Source of the DNA: Sphaerolaimus hirsutus
Lineage: Eukaryota; Nematoda; Chromadorea; Monhysterida; Sphaerolaimidae
DNA length: 64,000 nucleotides
Assembly: GCA_964036195.1 (NCBI GenBank)
Contig: OZ038459.1
Coordinates: 23,991,206 to 24,055,205 of the forward strand
Reading direction: 5' to 3'
Shown here: positions 19,111-30,359 of the stretch, one piece after another
Layout: the number at the start of each line of letters is the position of its first letter
Numbering within the stretch: the first letter of the stretch is position 1
Made by a program: the position numbers and the translations under genes
Notes under the pieces: model-generated
The model's database searches: none
Seen by the model: the letters and a program-made list of their open reading frames with translations, nothing else
What the model was told of the DNA's origin: nothing

Positions 19111-20786
19111 GTGGCTGCACAAGCTAGTTTTCATGGTCCCAATTTGAAAACTTGTTCAAAAACTGAATGGCAACGCGAACGCTGATTGACGCTTCCACCA
19201 TCCCGCAACTGCCCACTTGGACTCAGTGAACTAGTATTAGGATGCAATTATTAGTTTACAGAAATGACCAGTCCATGAACTACTGTTAAATGAGATCGAC
19301 AATATTTCAGTCGAGTTTTCAAATTGGAACCATGAATATCCCATTTGGACACATTACCTGTTTTATCACAGTTGAGTTTAAAAAAAGGTAAATTAGCATT
19401 TTTAGTTTTCAATAATGACATCTGATAAATGGTTTCGGCAAGTCACATTTTTCGGCTACATTGACATTCTGGTAACCTTTTTTGAAAACTGTACTGCGAT
19501 GCATCACCGAGACAGAGGCAATGTGTCGACAACATCGCTGTACGTGTCGCCATTCAGTTTTCAAAAATGTTTATTTTGGTTTTCAATTTGTGTTTTCAAA
19601 GGTGAAAACTGGCAATGTAGGGCGACACGTTGCCCATGTCACCAGTTTTCAAAACTGTTATCCAATGTTGAATAGTGCCAGCATTGCCAAAACGTTGCCA
19701 AATGTGTCGCTGGCGACATGCCAGCTACGTGAGTTTTCAACAGATCGCCAACTCAGAAAAAGTGCCCCAAAATGCACTGGATGGTGACAGAACATTCAAA
19801 TTAAAAGGACTTATACAGAATTTATTACTTTATCTAATGGTGGGTACCACAACATGTGGAAATAGCCAGAACATGTTTTATTCAATTAAATGGAAAATGT
19901 TTTTATTTTTCGAATTTTTCCCCCCTGTGGCCTGTTGTTGCTGTTGTTGTTTCTCTTGATGCACAATATCTGGGCAACTTCATAGCAAGCTGTATTTGCT
20001 AAAAATATGTCCCACAATAATTTTTTGTAAAAAGTTTGAAAACCTGAAATCAGTGCTTGCTGACACCATTTACTTGATGCCTGGACCATGATAACAACAA
20101 TCCTGGGCTGGATAAAGACTTATGAGGGCTGTTTGTCTGTTTTCAGTATTGCCATTTGAGTTTTCATTTTTGTCAGTATTCTTTTAAAGCTGTTTTCATT
20201 TTTTGGTGCAAGAATTGCAAACAAGTTAATTGTTCCCATTCTTTTGGTTTTGCATCCTAAAAAATAGCTGTTGTAATGTGTGCAAAGGCTGCAACTACAT
20301 GTTCAGTAAAAACCATCTTAAAAATTGTTTCATGTTACATAATTACATTTTTATTTTTTTTTATACTTATACATAGCTCATTTCCACAACAACCAAATGA
20401 AAGAGAATGAAAAACTACAAATTTATGCCAGAGGGCTATTATCTAAAATGCAATATAGAATTTGAAAAATCTTTTAACAAATAAAACAAAAATTTTTTTT
20501 AAATGTATGCGATCACTAAAAATCACCAAAATGTACCAAAAAATACAGCATCATTTTCTCCATCACTTGCCTTTAACTGCATGTCCCACAAATGCGTACT
20601 TATTTAACCAAAAAAGTATTTGTCTGCAGCATTTTTCCAGAGTATTCAATAATGACTTCACATGAAAACTAACAAAAAAACAAAGATGACGATTGTTTTA
20701 GGCGATTCTGACACAGTATTGAACCAAAAAATGAGTTTGCAATGAGGAACCGTGAAAACTAGCTAGCGTGGTGCCAATACGGTAGC
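19111..20786. mobile_element. Harbinger-related non-autonomous element
   Basis: Left end GTGGCTGCACAAGCTAGTTTTC, right end GAAAACTAGCTAGCGTGGTGCC. The interior shows AGTTTTCAAA words, CGTCGC-type words near 19530-19720, and a 3' part (20340-20780) resembling 11770-12250. No transposase exons remain. Near 19870-20150 I see no recognisable coding sequence. Confidence 0.7.
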
Positions 20787-21104
20787 TTGTGTGGCGTCAC
20801 TGTATACAGTGCGTGCGCACGTGGGACATCGCCAGGTGCTATTTGACGATAACAAAATGACGCCAGAACCGAGGCGCCATTCCATCGCTAGTGAGTGGCG
20901 TTCAACGAGGTATAAAAACGGTCAATATATTATATGGGTTGACCTTGTATTGTTTCAATGGTGGCGCCTGGCGTCGGCCTTGCTGAAATATTGTGTGCCT
21001 TTTGGAACTGCTTTACTATTTGCACCTGGTCGTTTCGATGGAGATCTGGGCAGAATAGATTGGGTTCAAAAGTGGGTTTATGCTCATTTCAAGATTTACT
21101 CCAG

Positions 21105-21690
21105 TGACATTACACCTTACCAATGAAATCTACCTTATCCCAACTGAATAAAAGAACAAACATAAAAACCTTTCATCATTTTTATCAAATTGCTTTGATA
21201 AATATAATGTAGAAAAATTTACGCTATTTACACAGGCCCCGGCCGGGGACCGGTCCCTGGCAAAAAATTAAAATTGTCAAAAGTCAGTAATTGGTGTGTA
21301 TGGGTTGATTGCATGTAAATTAAATAAATTAACACCAATTTTGCATGCACAAAATTTCTGCAACACGGTTACACACACACACCCATGCATATTTTTTGGG
21401 GGTGTGTGTAAATTTTGTTTGATTTGGCTCAAATTTGGCATGCGTGTACTCCTTCGCTTAGTGAGTTCGCATGCCAAATTTCAGCTCAGGCTGATTAGTG
21501 AGTCCTATTTTATTTGGACTTTAATTTTCATCGATCACTGTATAGTTGTATAGTGATTGAAAAATTATTTTTTGCCGGGGACCAGTCCCCGGCCGGGACC
21601 TGTGTAAATAGCCAAAAATTTATCTTTGTTCTTTTATTCCAATGGGATATGTTAGGTTTCATTGTAAGGTGTATACCAAATGTATCCTAC
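21105..21690. mobile_element. Foldback element interrupted by a second TIR element
   Basis: Outer inverted arms: ACACCTTACCAATGAAATCT at about 21111 and its diverged inverse at 21612-21680. Inner element about 21222-21612 has TIRs TTTACACAGGCCCCGGCCGG / CCGGCCGGGACCTGTGTAAA. Confidence 0.75.
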
Positions 21691-21789
21691 AGCTACAAGC
21701 TTCGATTTGTAAATGATCTTTTCATATTCTCCTACATTTTCGAAATATCGTACCAGAGTTTTTTGCCAGCAAAAGTTAGAGGGGGTTAG

Positions 21790-21958
21790 GTAACTTGAGT
21801 AAGGGGGTTAGTGGTAAGAGTAAAAAAAATAAAAAATGATAAATGATTTTACTCAACTCTTAACTTTTATCTTTACTCTTAACTTATCATTTATCAGTTT
21901 ACTCAACTCCTAAGTCTTAACTCTTTACTCTTAACTTTTCCACTTGTAGAACCGGCAC
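21790..21958 (-). mobile_element. MITE-B copy 1, its terminus forming a splice donor
   Basis: Built of AAGAGTTAAGAGTTGAGTAA-type inverted arms. On the minus strand it begins GTGCCGGTTCTACAAGTGG, so its first bases are a GT donor directly after the exon ending CTTCTG at 21959. The opposite terminus is too degenerate to place the acceptor. Confidence 0.65.
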
Positions 21959-24900
21959 CAGAAGACCATAACAGACCACACCACTATTTATTACAAATGA
22001 AAATACCCCAAAATGGTCATTCAGCTGACCGTGCTGCACTTGACAAAGCCCGACATAATAAACATAATTTACAGAAGCTGTCAAGTTTCCAGATTCAATA
22101 TCTATGATAGCATACGTCCTTGTTCCAGATGTTGGGGGGTCACCTGGAGGAACTCCCAGACCCCGCAAAGTGCCCTGTAAAATGTCCGATTTCACGCAAA
22201 GTGTCAAAAGTCATGTAAAATGTCCTGTAAACTTCACTTGACATTTTAGAAAGCATTCTACACGACTTTGACACTTTGGATGACATTTGCCATTTTACAA
22301 AGTATTTTTAAGGTTCTGAGAGTGTCACCGGGAATCCACATGTCACGGATGTGCTGCTCCATGGGCCAATCCCACGTGCGAATGTCAGAGAAGCCCTCAT
22401 TGTACCACTCACCTGGGGCGAAATTTAATTTGTCCGGGTTTTTTTTCGGGCAGCCCGACCTATCCTACACACGTTATCTTAAGCTATCGTATTTCCTCGA
22501 ACTACCCCCCCCCCTCGAAATACCCCCCCCCCCTCGTTTAACCCCCCCCTCTCGGGACCACTATGAAACAATCACCCCCCGGGGGGTATTTCGAGGAAAT
22601 ACGGTATTTACACGACTTATTCTACACACGTTGAAGAAATGGCTGTGATAATGGCAGCAGAACTGATCAAAGTTGAGATGAGATTGAGAAAAGCTGTTCC
22701 TAAAAAGTCACTACATTTGAATTTTACCTGTAAAAAGTATTATACAGTCATCCCCGGGTTATCGGGTGGAGTAATTTTTTTGAAATATCACCCTATAATC
22801 CGGGGAACCCGATAACCGGGGGGTGCACTATAGAAGTGTCCCAGTGCTGGTGCATGGCGTTTCAAGCATTTACATCACTAATACGAGAAAATTAGGCTTT
22901 TTAAATGCAGTAATTGTGCAACGTTTAAAATGTACATTTTTGATGTTCATATGTAAATTTATACTCCATGGACAGCACAGTTAACATTTATACCGTTTTT
23001 TTACACTTGAATACCCAATAATTGAAGGAATTTTATATATACCGCAAATCCTCGAATAAGACCCCCCTCGAATAACTCCCCCCCTTGAATAAGTCCCCCC
23101 TGCTGGCGGGGTGAGGAAAAAATAAGGGTCTTATTCGAGGATTTAGGGTATATATATATATAAATGCCAAAAAAAATTCCAAAATTCCACCCGATAACCC
23201 GGGAATGCGGGGAATAACGATGGCAAACCCCCCGAAAAAAAGTATTTAAATTTTTAAGTGTTTTTTTCAAATTGAATATTCGAATTTTCGAATTTTTCCT
23301 CAAGTTAATTTTCGAATTTCGAATTTAATTTTCGAATTTTCGAATTTTCAAATCTTTTTGGGCAGTTTTCGAAAATTTTTTTGGTAATTTTCGAATTTTT
23401 GTGGATAATTTTTGAATTTTTAGGAAAATATTGAATCAAGAGCTTTTAAGCTGTTAATTAGTTATGTTGAAATAGTTATGGGTGCTCGGTGCATTTCTGC
23501 ACATTCCTCAATGTGACTGGGTCCACCCATAGCTGAAATTGGCGGTGGCTGTACTGGGAGGGGGGATCACCAGACTTTTGTGTCATTCCATTCTGTTGTA
23601 CATTTGCTGATTTTGATGTCATTCAAGTATGTTGGGGTTTGGGTCTGGGTATGACCATTTTTTGGTTTTCCTCAAATATAATCTCCCAGTCCCAAGGATA
23701 AGGGGGGTGTCTATTTATGATAATTTCACACGGCTGATCTGGCTAGTTGAATTTGAAGCTTATAACTTGGCCATTGCTGGGCCGATTTGAACCATTCAAA
23801 AGTTAAAATAATCTACACAACCTATCGATTCAATTTCTGGGGTTGATTTAGTGATGTCGACATTTTGATGTCAATTTGACTCTGTTTATATGTGATTTAT
23901 ACATATAATGCCAGCACACACACTAGTTTACCAACATGAAATGCTCGACCATTTCGGTAAACTGTTTTGACAAAACAGTACGAAACACCGTACAGAGTTG
24001 TACGGTGCTTCGTACTGTTTTGTCAAAACAGTTTACCAAAATGGTCGAGCATTTCATGTTGGTAAACTAGTGTGTGTGGGGCCATTTACCATAAATCCTC
24101 GAATCCCACTTGAATAACTCCCCCCTCGAACAAGTCCCCCTCAAAAACTTTTGACAAAAAACTCCCCTGGGGACTTATTTGAGATAAACAGTATTTACAT
24201 CAAGTATATGATAGCATGTTCAGAAAAATTCATGTTAGATGTTGAAATACTGGGTCAAATTAGCATAACAAATTTTTACATCACTAATCTAACCTGAAAA
24301 ATGGAATATACAGATTGTACAGATCATTTTAAGTATTTAATGGTCCAAATCGGCCAAGAAATGGCTGAGTTATTAAGCTTTCAATTCAACTTGCCTGATT
24401 GGCCATTTAAAATAAACACCTTTTATAGACCCACCTTATCTCGGGACTGGTGGATGATTCGAGGAAACAAAACAATTCAGTCATAGCCTTGACCCGGAAC
24501 CACAACATACTTGGACGGTATCAAAATTGGCTGACGTGTAACAGAATGGGCAACACAAAAGTCTGGTGTTCATCCAACCCCCTAAAATGTCATTCCCGAT
24601 TCCAGCTATGGGTCCACCATGGATGTCATTTCAATGTTTTTAAACGTTTTTTGTTTTGTTTCGATACACTTTTTCAGACGCACCGCGCCTCAATTGTCGA
24701 GCGAATTAGCACATTGAACTTAAGAATGTGTTATAATTATGTCCTTGAATTCCCTGAAAAATTCGAAAAGTATTTTCGAATTTTTGAATTTTTGAATTTT
24801 TTGAAAAATAAATCGATTTTTAAGTGTTTTTTCCAATGGTGAAATAAAAATTCGAAAATTCCGAAAAAATTCGAAAATTCGAAAATGTTTTCGAATTTTC

Positions 24901-25867
24901 GAATCTTTTTTTGCCATCGTTAGCGGGGAACCCTTCAATCCGGGGAATTTTGTTCACTAGTGTCCCCGCTTTTCAAAATTGTACCCATTAACCCGGGGAA
25001 CCCTATAACCGGGGGAACCGTTAACCCGGGACGACTGTACTCAGTTTTTACACTATGTAAGAGTTAAAAAATTATTTTACATTTTCTGTTCCCACCCAGG
25101 GGTGTGTAAAAAAATTTTTTACGTTACGTTTAATTTAAAACGTCAAGACAGTTGACCTACCGTATTACCTCGAATTAACCCCCCCCCCCTTGAATTAACC
25201 CCCCCCCCTCGAAATACACCCTCTAAAATACCACTCCTAAAATTGAGTGTAAGGAGAACATACATGACAAATACCGCAGTTTGTGATCTGTATTTACAAT
25301 GCAGAATACACGCTAACAGTGATGATTGAGTGACGTTAGGGGAGGGTTTACCTATGTGTATATACGGTTATATATGCCTATACGCACATATACATCTATG
25401 TAATTTTTTGATTTTTCTACGCCTGAGTATGGGGAATTGCCGAAAATTTCTGGCGAAATAATAGACCCCCCTCGAATATTCCCCCCTTCGAATTACCCCC
25501 CTCAAATTTTGCTGGCGAAATAATAAACCCCCTGGGGGTATTTCGAGGTAATACGGTAAGTTACTTTTTGCTTATGTAAACTTTGAAAAAGTCTAGTACT
25601 TTTAACAACTCTGATGGGGACTGCTTGTTTGCAAACAGCAAACAAACTGCAAACGGCACCACATCAAGTCGGGTGATGAAATATTTCCTGAAATGGATTG
25701 GGCTGCCCGAAAAATGTGTCGGGCTATTTAAATTCAGCCCCTGAGTCTTCCTTCATTTGAAGACCCAATGCGACTCCATTGGTGCCAACCAGCTGTAAAT
25801 TTGGATACAGAATATCAATACCACATATTGAAACAGTGGATTCACTCTGATCGTTGGACATGATGGG
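21959..25867 (-). CDS. Exons of an unidentified gene separated by TIR elements
   Basis: Three open exon-like segments on the minus strand: 25867-25744 (124 nt), 22412-22329 (84 nt) and 22143-21959 (185 nt). Phases fit in series (ends 1, 1, 0) and no stop occurs. The second and third join at ATTCCCG / GTGACCCC, removing MITE-A copy 4, to read through an IPG-DPPTSG junction. The third exon encodes a Tyr/Val-rich stretch (YAIIDIESGNLTASVNYVYY). The first and second are separated by element C, whose left side has no GT donor, so that junction is doubtful. The segment ends at a MITE-B donor. I do not recognise the protein. Coding status is inferred from frame, phase and splice sites. Confidence 0.55.
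22144..22328 (-). mobile_element. MITE-A copy 4, coincident with an intron
   Basis: On the minus strand it begins GTGACACTCTCAGAACC and ends GGTCTGGGAGTTCCTCCAG, with TGTAAAATGTC-type arms. The GT and AG lie exactly at the exon edges of the 22-kb gene. Flanks show an imperfect direct repeat GTCACCTGGA / GTCACCGGGA. Confidence 0.8.
22487..22604. mobile_element. Minimal C/G-run TIR element
   Basis: 118-bp version of the CCGTATT family: TCGTATTTCCTCGAACTACC, C-runs, CTCTCGGGACCACTATGAAA, then CCCCCCGGGGGG and GTATTTCGAGGAAATACGG. Confidence 0.8.
23517..24622. mobile_element. TIR element within the Tigger-like element
   Basis: Ends GGGTCCACCCATAGCTGAAA and, inverted, GGACCCATAGCTGGAATCGG, followed inward by ACCAGACTTTTGTG on both sides. 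It carries the 23914-24079 foldback and a C-run element at about 24091-24192. Confidence 0.6.
23914..24079. mobile_element. Near-perfect 166-bp foldback MITE
   Basis: Inverted arms of about 80 bp starting CACACACTAGTTTACCAACA with centre near CACCGTACAGAGTTGTACGG. The terminal CACACTAGTTT resembles the ends of the 47404-47650 element. Confidence 0.85.
25160..25558. mobile_element. C/G-run TIR element (TTACCTCGAA subtype)
   Basis: Ends CCGTATTACCTCGAATTAAC and GGGTATTTCGAGGTAATACGG, TA on both sides. C-runs at the left, CCCCCTGGGGG at the right. Confidence 0.8.
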
Positions 25868-26035
25868 CTGGGGGCAGTCCCAAGCCCTGTAAAGTGTGGA
25901 GTAAAGTGTCAAATGTTAAGTCAAATGCAACGTAAAGTGTCAATCAAAAAAAGAAGATTTTATTACGGAACTTTGCATGACAATTGACACTTTACTTTGC
26001 ATTTGACTTTACATTTGACACTTTACATTACACAT
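25868..26035. mobile_element. MITE-A copy 5 (one end degraded)
   Basis: Left end CTGGGGGCAGTCCCAAGCCC, then GTAAAGTGTGGAGTAAAGTG arms and their inverse to about 26030. The far terminus is lost. On the minus strand its CCCCCAG end abuts the open segment 25867-25744 as a possible acceptor. Confidence 0.7.
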
Positions 26036-26079
26036 TATGCTGCAATTACAGCTCGGGCGTAAAATTGACTGGATGTAAA

Positions 26080-27010
26080 ATAAATTTTGGGCGTAAAATT
26101 GATTACAGGTAGGGTGTCAACTTTCCGTTTTCCGTTTTCCGTTTCCGCTTTCCGCAGGCAAATTTTTTTCCATTTCCGTTTCCATTTTCGGCTGCTAAAT
26201 TTTTTTTCCGTTTCCGTTTCCGTTTTTCCGGCTCATTTTCCGTTTTCTGGCTAAAATTTCAGTTTTTCCACCTTTTTTCCGTTTTCCGGCTCAATTGTAT
26301 GTTTTTCCAACTTTTTTTCATTTTCTTGCTCAATTATCTGTTTTCTGTTTCAGCCAAACTGGTAAACATGCATGCAGGTTCTAAATTATGTGAATTGTTT
26401 CTATTTCTAGCAAGATTTCTGCAAATTTTTTGATTTCTGGATAAATTTGTGCAATTTTTTTCCGTTTCCGGCAAAATTTCAGCAAATTTTTTCCGTTTCC
26501 GGCATAATTTCAGCAAATTTTTCCGTTTCCATTTCCATTTTCCGGGCTTTCATTTTTCCGTTTTCCGTTTTCCGGCAGGTGGAAATTTTTTTCCGTTTCT
26601 GTTTCCGTTTTCCGGCAAGTGCAAACTTTTTTCCGTTTCCGTTTCCGTTTTCCGCCAAAAAGTTTTTGTTGACACCCTAATTACAGGTGAATGGATGAAG
26701 ATAATGGCGTTGTAATTTCAGTCAAAGAAAGCGCACATGCAGATGTTGCTTGTGTCCAAAGCTCATCAGTTTATTTTAATCATACTGGGAGTTATGAATT
26801 TTGGCACAAATTTTTTTAATTAAGTTACAAACAAAGTTACAGCGCATAATTAGAAAAAATTGTGCTAAAATTCATAACTCCCAGTACAATTGAAATAAAC
26901 TCATGAGCTTTGGACACAAGAAACGTCTGCATCTAAGCTTTCTTTGACTGAAATAACAATGTCGTATCTTATCCATTCATCTGCAATTAATTTTCCGCCC
27001 AAAATCAATT
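26080..27010. mobile_element. Long-TIR palindromic element interrupted by a hAT and abutting the gap
   Basis: Arms of more than 150 bp: TGAATGGATGAAGATAATGG at 26688 onward pairs with the inverse at 26960-26985, continuing through CAAAGCTCATCAGTTTATTT. The outer arm TTTTGGGCGTAAAATTGATT is split off by the hAT at 26110-26679. The right end runs into the N gap. Confidence 0.75.
26110..26679. mobile_element. hAT-type element with TTTCCG arrays (copy 1)
   Basis: TIRs TAGGGTGTCAAC / GTTGACACCCTA with a perfect 8-bp target duplication ATTACAGG (26102-26109 and 26680-26687). The interior is almost wholly TTTCCGTTTTCCGGCA words. Open frames here are repeat artefacts. Confidence 0.88.
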
Positions 27011-27210
27011 NNNNNNNNNNNNNNNNNNNNNNNNNNNNNNNNNNNNNNNNNNNNNNNNNNNNNNNNNNNNNNNNNNNNNNNNNNNNNNNNNNNNNNNNNN
27101 NNNNNNNNNNNNNNNNNNNNNNNNNNNNNNNNNNNNNNNNNNNNNNNNNNNNNNNNNNNNNNNNNNNNNNNNNNNNNNNNNNNNNNNNNNNNNNNNNNNN
27201 NNNNNNNNNN
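27011..27210. other. Assembly gap (200 N)
   Basis: Exactly 200 N, probably a placeholder of unknown true length. It removes the integrase C-terminus and 3' LTR side of the Gypsy element. Confidence 0.99.
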
Positions 27211-27647
27211 ACGCGTACCGCTTGCCCGCGTTGCACATTTAATCGACGCGCACGGCGATTGGCGTAAAATTGTTCCTTTTGCTGCGCCTTTGCTAAAGCG
27301 GTGTGCGCAGCTTCGCGTGCTGTAGTCAGACGCGCGCCTAACTCATTTATAAGAGCGCACTTATGCGGCAATGAGGGCAATGCCTCAGTGTCAGGGGGAG
27401 GCTCGATCATACGCTCCCACATAGATGCAGCAGGCTTGCCAAATAGCAACGCATAGGGGGTGGTTTGCAAAGACGGGTGTTTCGATGTATTGTACGCATG
27501 TACAGCGGCGCCTAAATGTATGTCCCAATCGTCATGTGTACGATTTACGTAGTGAGATACTATTTCCATCAGAACACCATTCCTACGTTCCACCATTCCG
27601 TTACTCTTGGGGGTGTACGCAAAAGACGTGTGCTGGGTTGCATTCAA
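27211..27647 (-). pseudogene. Ty3/Gypsy integrase, C-terminal part of the core (frameshifted, cut by gap)
   Basis: Continues the integrase of the preceding frame after a frameshift near 27650. Shows the third catalytic residue in NGMVERRNG, then a helical tail (HDDWDIHLGAAVHAYNTSKH) typical of Gypsy integrase. It is lost in the N gap. The open frame nominally continues across the gap, but the distal part is MITE sequence, not gene. Confidence 0.85.
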
Positions 27648-29755
27648 ATATTGTAAAAGCTTGGCAAAGTGCCCTCAGTAAAGCTAGGGGCGTTATCACT
27701 GAGTATAATAGCCGGCACACTAAATATGGGCAAAATGTGCAGCAAAAATGCAAATGATACTGTGTCTTGTTTTATGTCGGGAACGGGCACAGCAATTCCA
27801 AAACGTGTACACTGATCAACAAATACTAACACATGTCGGTTTCTGCGTTTCGTGGTTAGTAAAGGTCCTATTGCGTCTACTGCTATCACATCACCTGGCC
27901 TTTTGGCTACCTGGCGGCACACCATTTGAGTTCGCATTGCCGCTCTGAGACCTTTCTTGGCGTTGCACGAAGGGCAAGTAGCAACCCAGCGCGCACTTTC
28001 TGGCCGCATTCCTGGAAACCACGCGAACTCCTGCAACCTTTCAAATGTTTTTATTATTCCCAAATGGCCCGCCGTGGGGTGATTGTGAGCTAATTCTAAT
28101 ACAAATGGAACTAATTCCGACGGGATACACACGGGGTCGTATAACTGAATACCTAGTATCTGGGACGTTCCCGCCTGGGGACGTAGTAGACCGTATTGAT
28201 CAATAAAATACGGTGCGGCACTGTAGAAATTATCTGCGTGGCACACTTCTATAGTTGCAGCTATATACGGTTCTTCAGCTTGCAATTGTTTCAACTTATC
28301 AACTGGGGTCATGGGAGGTAGCGCCATTATTGTGCTGCGCTTGGTTACACTCGTTAAACCCGGAGCAACTTCATTTCCGGCGCCTGAACCACCAGCCATT
28401 GTTCCAGTTCCAGGCGCTTCCGCATTCCGCTGCCGCTCTCGCAGCAAAGGAGACTCCGCCTCTTTTCGCCCGCGCGTCCGGTCGCTGATTGGTCGCAGTG
28501 ACTCCGCCTCCTCGTTTACGCAGCTTCGCTCGCTGATTGGCTGATACGCTGCCCTGCTCGCTGCAGCTACCGTAACCTGCTTGTCGTGCGGGATAGCGAT
28601 TTCACAGCACGTAACTTGTGCAAACTGCTCAAAGGCCTCATCCAGGTCCTTTTTCTCGTCGAATACCACGGGCGCATCCTGCCTTCTCGATAACGCATCT
28701 GCTAATTCATTGCTTTTTCCCCTCAAATGCTTGAACGTGATTTGATATGGCGTAATTGCTAAAGCAAATTTGTGTAACATGGCGTGCGGGGTAGTCTCTA
28801 AATTAGGATTCTTTACCCACAAAATACTCTTGGCGTCCGTCCAGACTTCAAAGGGCCATCCCGCCAGATAACAATGCCAATTGCGTATACTTTCATAAAT
28901 TGCACATGCTTCCAGCGAAATTGCTGGCCATTTGCTCTGGGTTGCACCTAACTTCTGGCTGTAAAAGGCACACGCATGTAGTATTTTTTTGTCCTCTGCT
29001 CGTTGTGCTAGCACGCCTGCAACAGCGATTTTAGAGGCGTCCGTGATAATTATAAACATGCGCTTGGGATCGGGAAATTGCAAACATGGGCTTCCTAATA
29101 ATGCTTCCTTGAGCTTATGAAAAGCTTCCAGTGCCTTGGGTTTCGATGTCAGATCCACGGGGGTGTCACTGTTGTAATTTTCTCTTGGTCCCGTACGCGT
29201 GAGATTTGACAAAGGTACTGCTAATTCTGCGCATCGGTGAATCATGCGTCTAAAAAACCCTATAGCTCCTAGAAAACCCTTAACCTCTTTTACTGTAGTG
29301 GGTACCAGCCAGTCCTGAATTATGTGCCGTTTACCATCTGGTACGCACACGCCGTCACGGCCAATCATAAATCCCAAAAAACGTACGGCTGTGACGCGTG
29401 TGAAAAAACACTTTTTCGGACTAATTTTGAAATTATTTCTAATTAACCTTTCCAACACCTGCCCTATGTCGTATAAATGTGTTTCCCAGGTTGCACTATA
29501 AATCAGTAAATCGTCGATGTATAATAGCACATTTCGATGTATTAGGCCGGCCATAGCTAATTCAAAACAACGTTGCGCTAAACTAGGGGAGCATTTTAAT
29601 CCCATTGGTAAACGTTTCAGTTGAAATTGTCCAAAAACATTCCTAAATGACGTAATGTGTCGATCATCTGGATGCAAAGCAATGTTATAGAAAGCTTGAT
29701 TTATGTCGGCACTGCTAAAAATACTTGCAGCTACATAAAGATTCAACTGTTTCAT
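27644..29755 (-). pseudogene. Ty3/Gypsy reverse transcriptase (C-terminal), RNase H and integrase
   Basis: A 703-codon frame. The RT palm has LKCSPSLAQRCF and the YIDD catalytic box at residues 79-82. RNase H follows with IIITDASKIAVAGVLAQR, a mid-domain Glu and DALSRR at its end. A linker separates it from the integrase HHCC (HNHPTAGHLG ... CPSC), with core Asp residues in VDAIGP and ILSDNAPSF. The frame breaks before the third catalytic residue. The initiator Met is internal to Pol; the N-terminal part lies in the next frame upstream. Confidence 0.92.
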
Positions 29756-30359
29756 CTAAGCGGGGTAATGGGAATTGGGGAGCGTGCAAAACAGCGTTCA
29801 GGCGTCTGTAATCAATTACCATCCGCTTTGCTCCATCTGGTTTAGATACCACCAGCGTGGGGGCACAATACGGGCTCGTACTGGGTTCCACTATGTCGTG
29901 CTCAATGAGGCATCTCAAATGATTTTCTAAGTATTGCTGATCATCCAGACTCAATCGGTACATTCTGCAGGCAATTGGTTTTTTGTCCACTAGTTGCAAC
30001 CGGTAGTCCACTAATTCGCTGTAGCCGATGTCATACTTGTGTCGAGCAAAAGCTTCTTTGTACTGCAAAATCACCTTTTTCAGTTCCTCTCTGCGTTCGT
30101 CCATCAAAGTTTCTGGCACTGTAAATTCCATTACGTGTCCGTCTGGGCATGCAACTTGCAGTGGGGGTCCTAATTTGTCTTCGGCTACTTTGGGGGGAGG
30201 ACACACATCTCTGTCATAACACTGCTTCACCCATTCAGTGGGGGGGTCTCCAGGTTTCACCTTCAGCACGCAGTCCACTGGCTCGACCACTGCAATGCGC
30301 TGTCCTACCTGTAGCACTACGGGCTGATTTCGTACATTTGCACATCTCACCTGAAACAC
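29715..30359 (-). pseudogene. Ty3/Gypsy reverse transcriptase, N-terminal part
   Basis: A 214-codon frame. Contains the RT fingers: SPYCAPTLVVSKPDGAKRMV, then IDYRRLN and PLPRLDETVE. It stops at a frameshift near 29755, where the next frame resumes with the catalytic-site segment SADINQAFYNI. Confidence 0.9.

Larger units (their letters stand above)
22745..25037. mobile_element. pogo/Tigger-like non-autonomous element with nested insertions
   Basis: TIRs CAGTCATCCCCGGGTTATCG and inverted CAGTCGTCCCGGGTTAACGG, flanked by TA on both sides. Inner copies of ATAACCGGGG / CCGGGGAACCC follow, then TTCGAATTTTCGAATTTT arrays at about 23255-23430 and 24755-24910. Inside are a C-run element (23039-23152), a TIR element (about 23517-24622) and a foldback (23914-24079). 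No transposase frame is seen. Confidence 0.75.
22413..25743. mobile_element. Element C: TIR element separating two exons of the 22-kb gene, with many insertions
   Basis: Ends CTGGGGCGAAATTTAATTTG and, inverted from 25743, CAGGGGCTGAATTTAAATAG; both continue to TTTTCGGGCAGCCC, about 45 bp of TIR. No 8-bp target duplication is visible. It is interrupted by elements at 22487-22604 and 22745-25037. Confidence 0.65.

Noticed and set aside
22413-25743. Element C as a standard hAT insertion
   Set aside because: The CAGGGGC end is hAT-like, but the flanks CCACTCAC and AGTCTTCC show no 8-bp duplication.
26334-26715. Phe/Pro/Ser-rich open frames in the TTTCCG arrays (also 58581-59031 and 60209-60445)
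   Set aside because: Translation of a short-word array; no start context, no homology, open in more than one frame.
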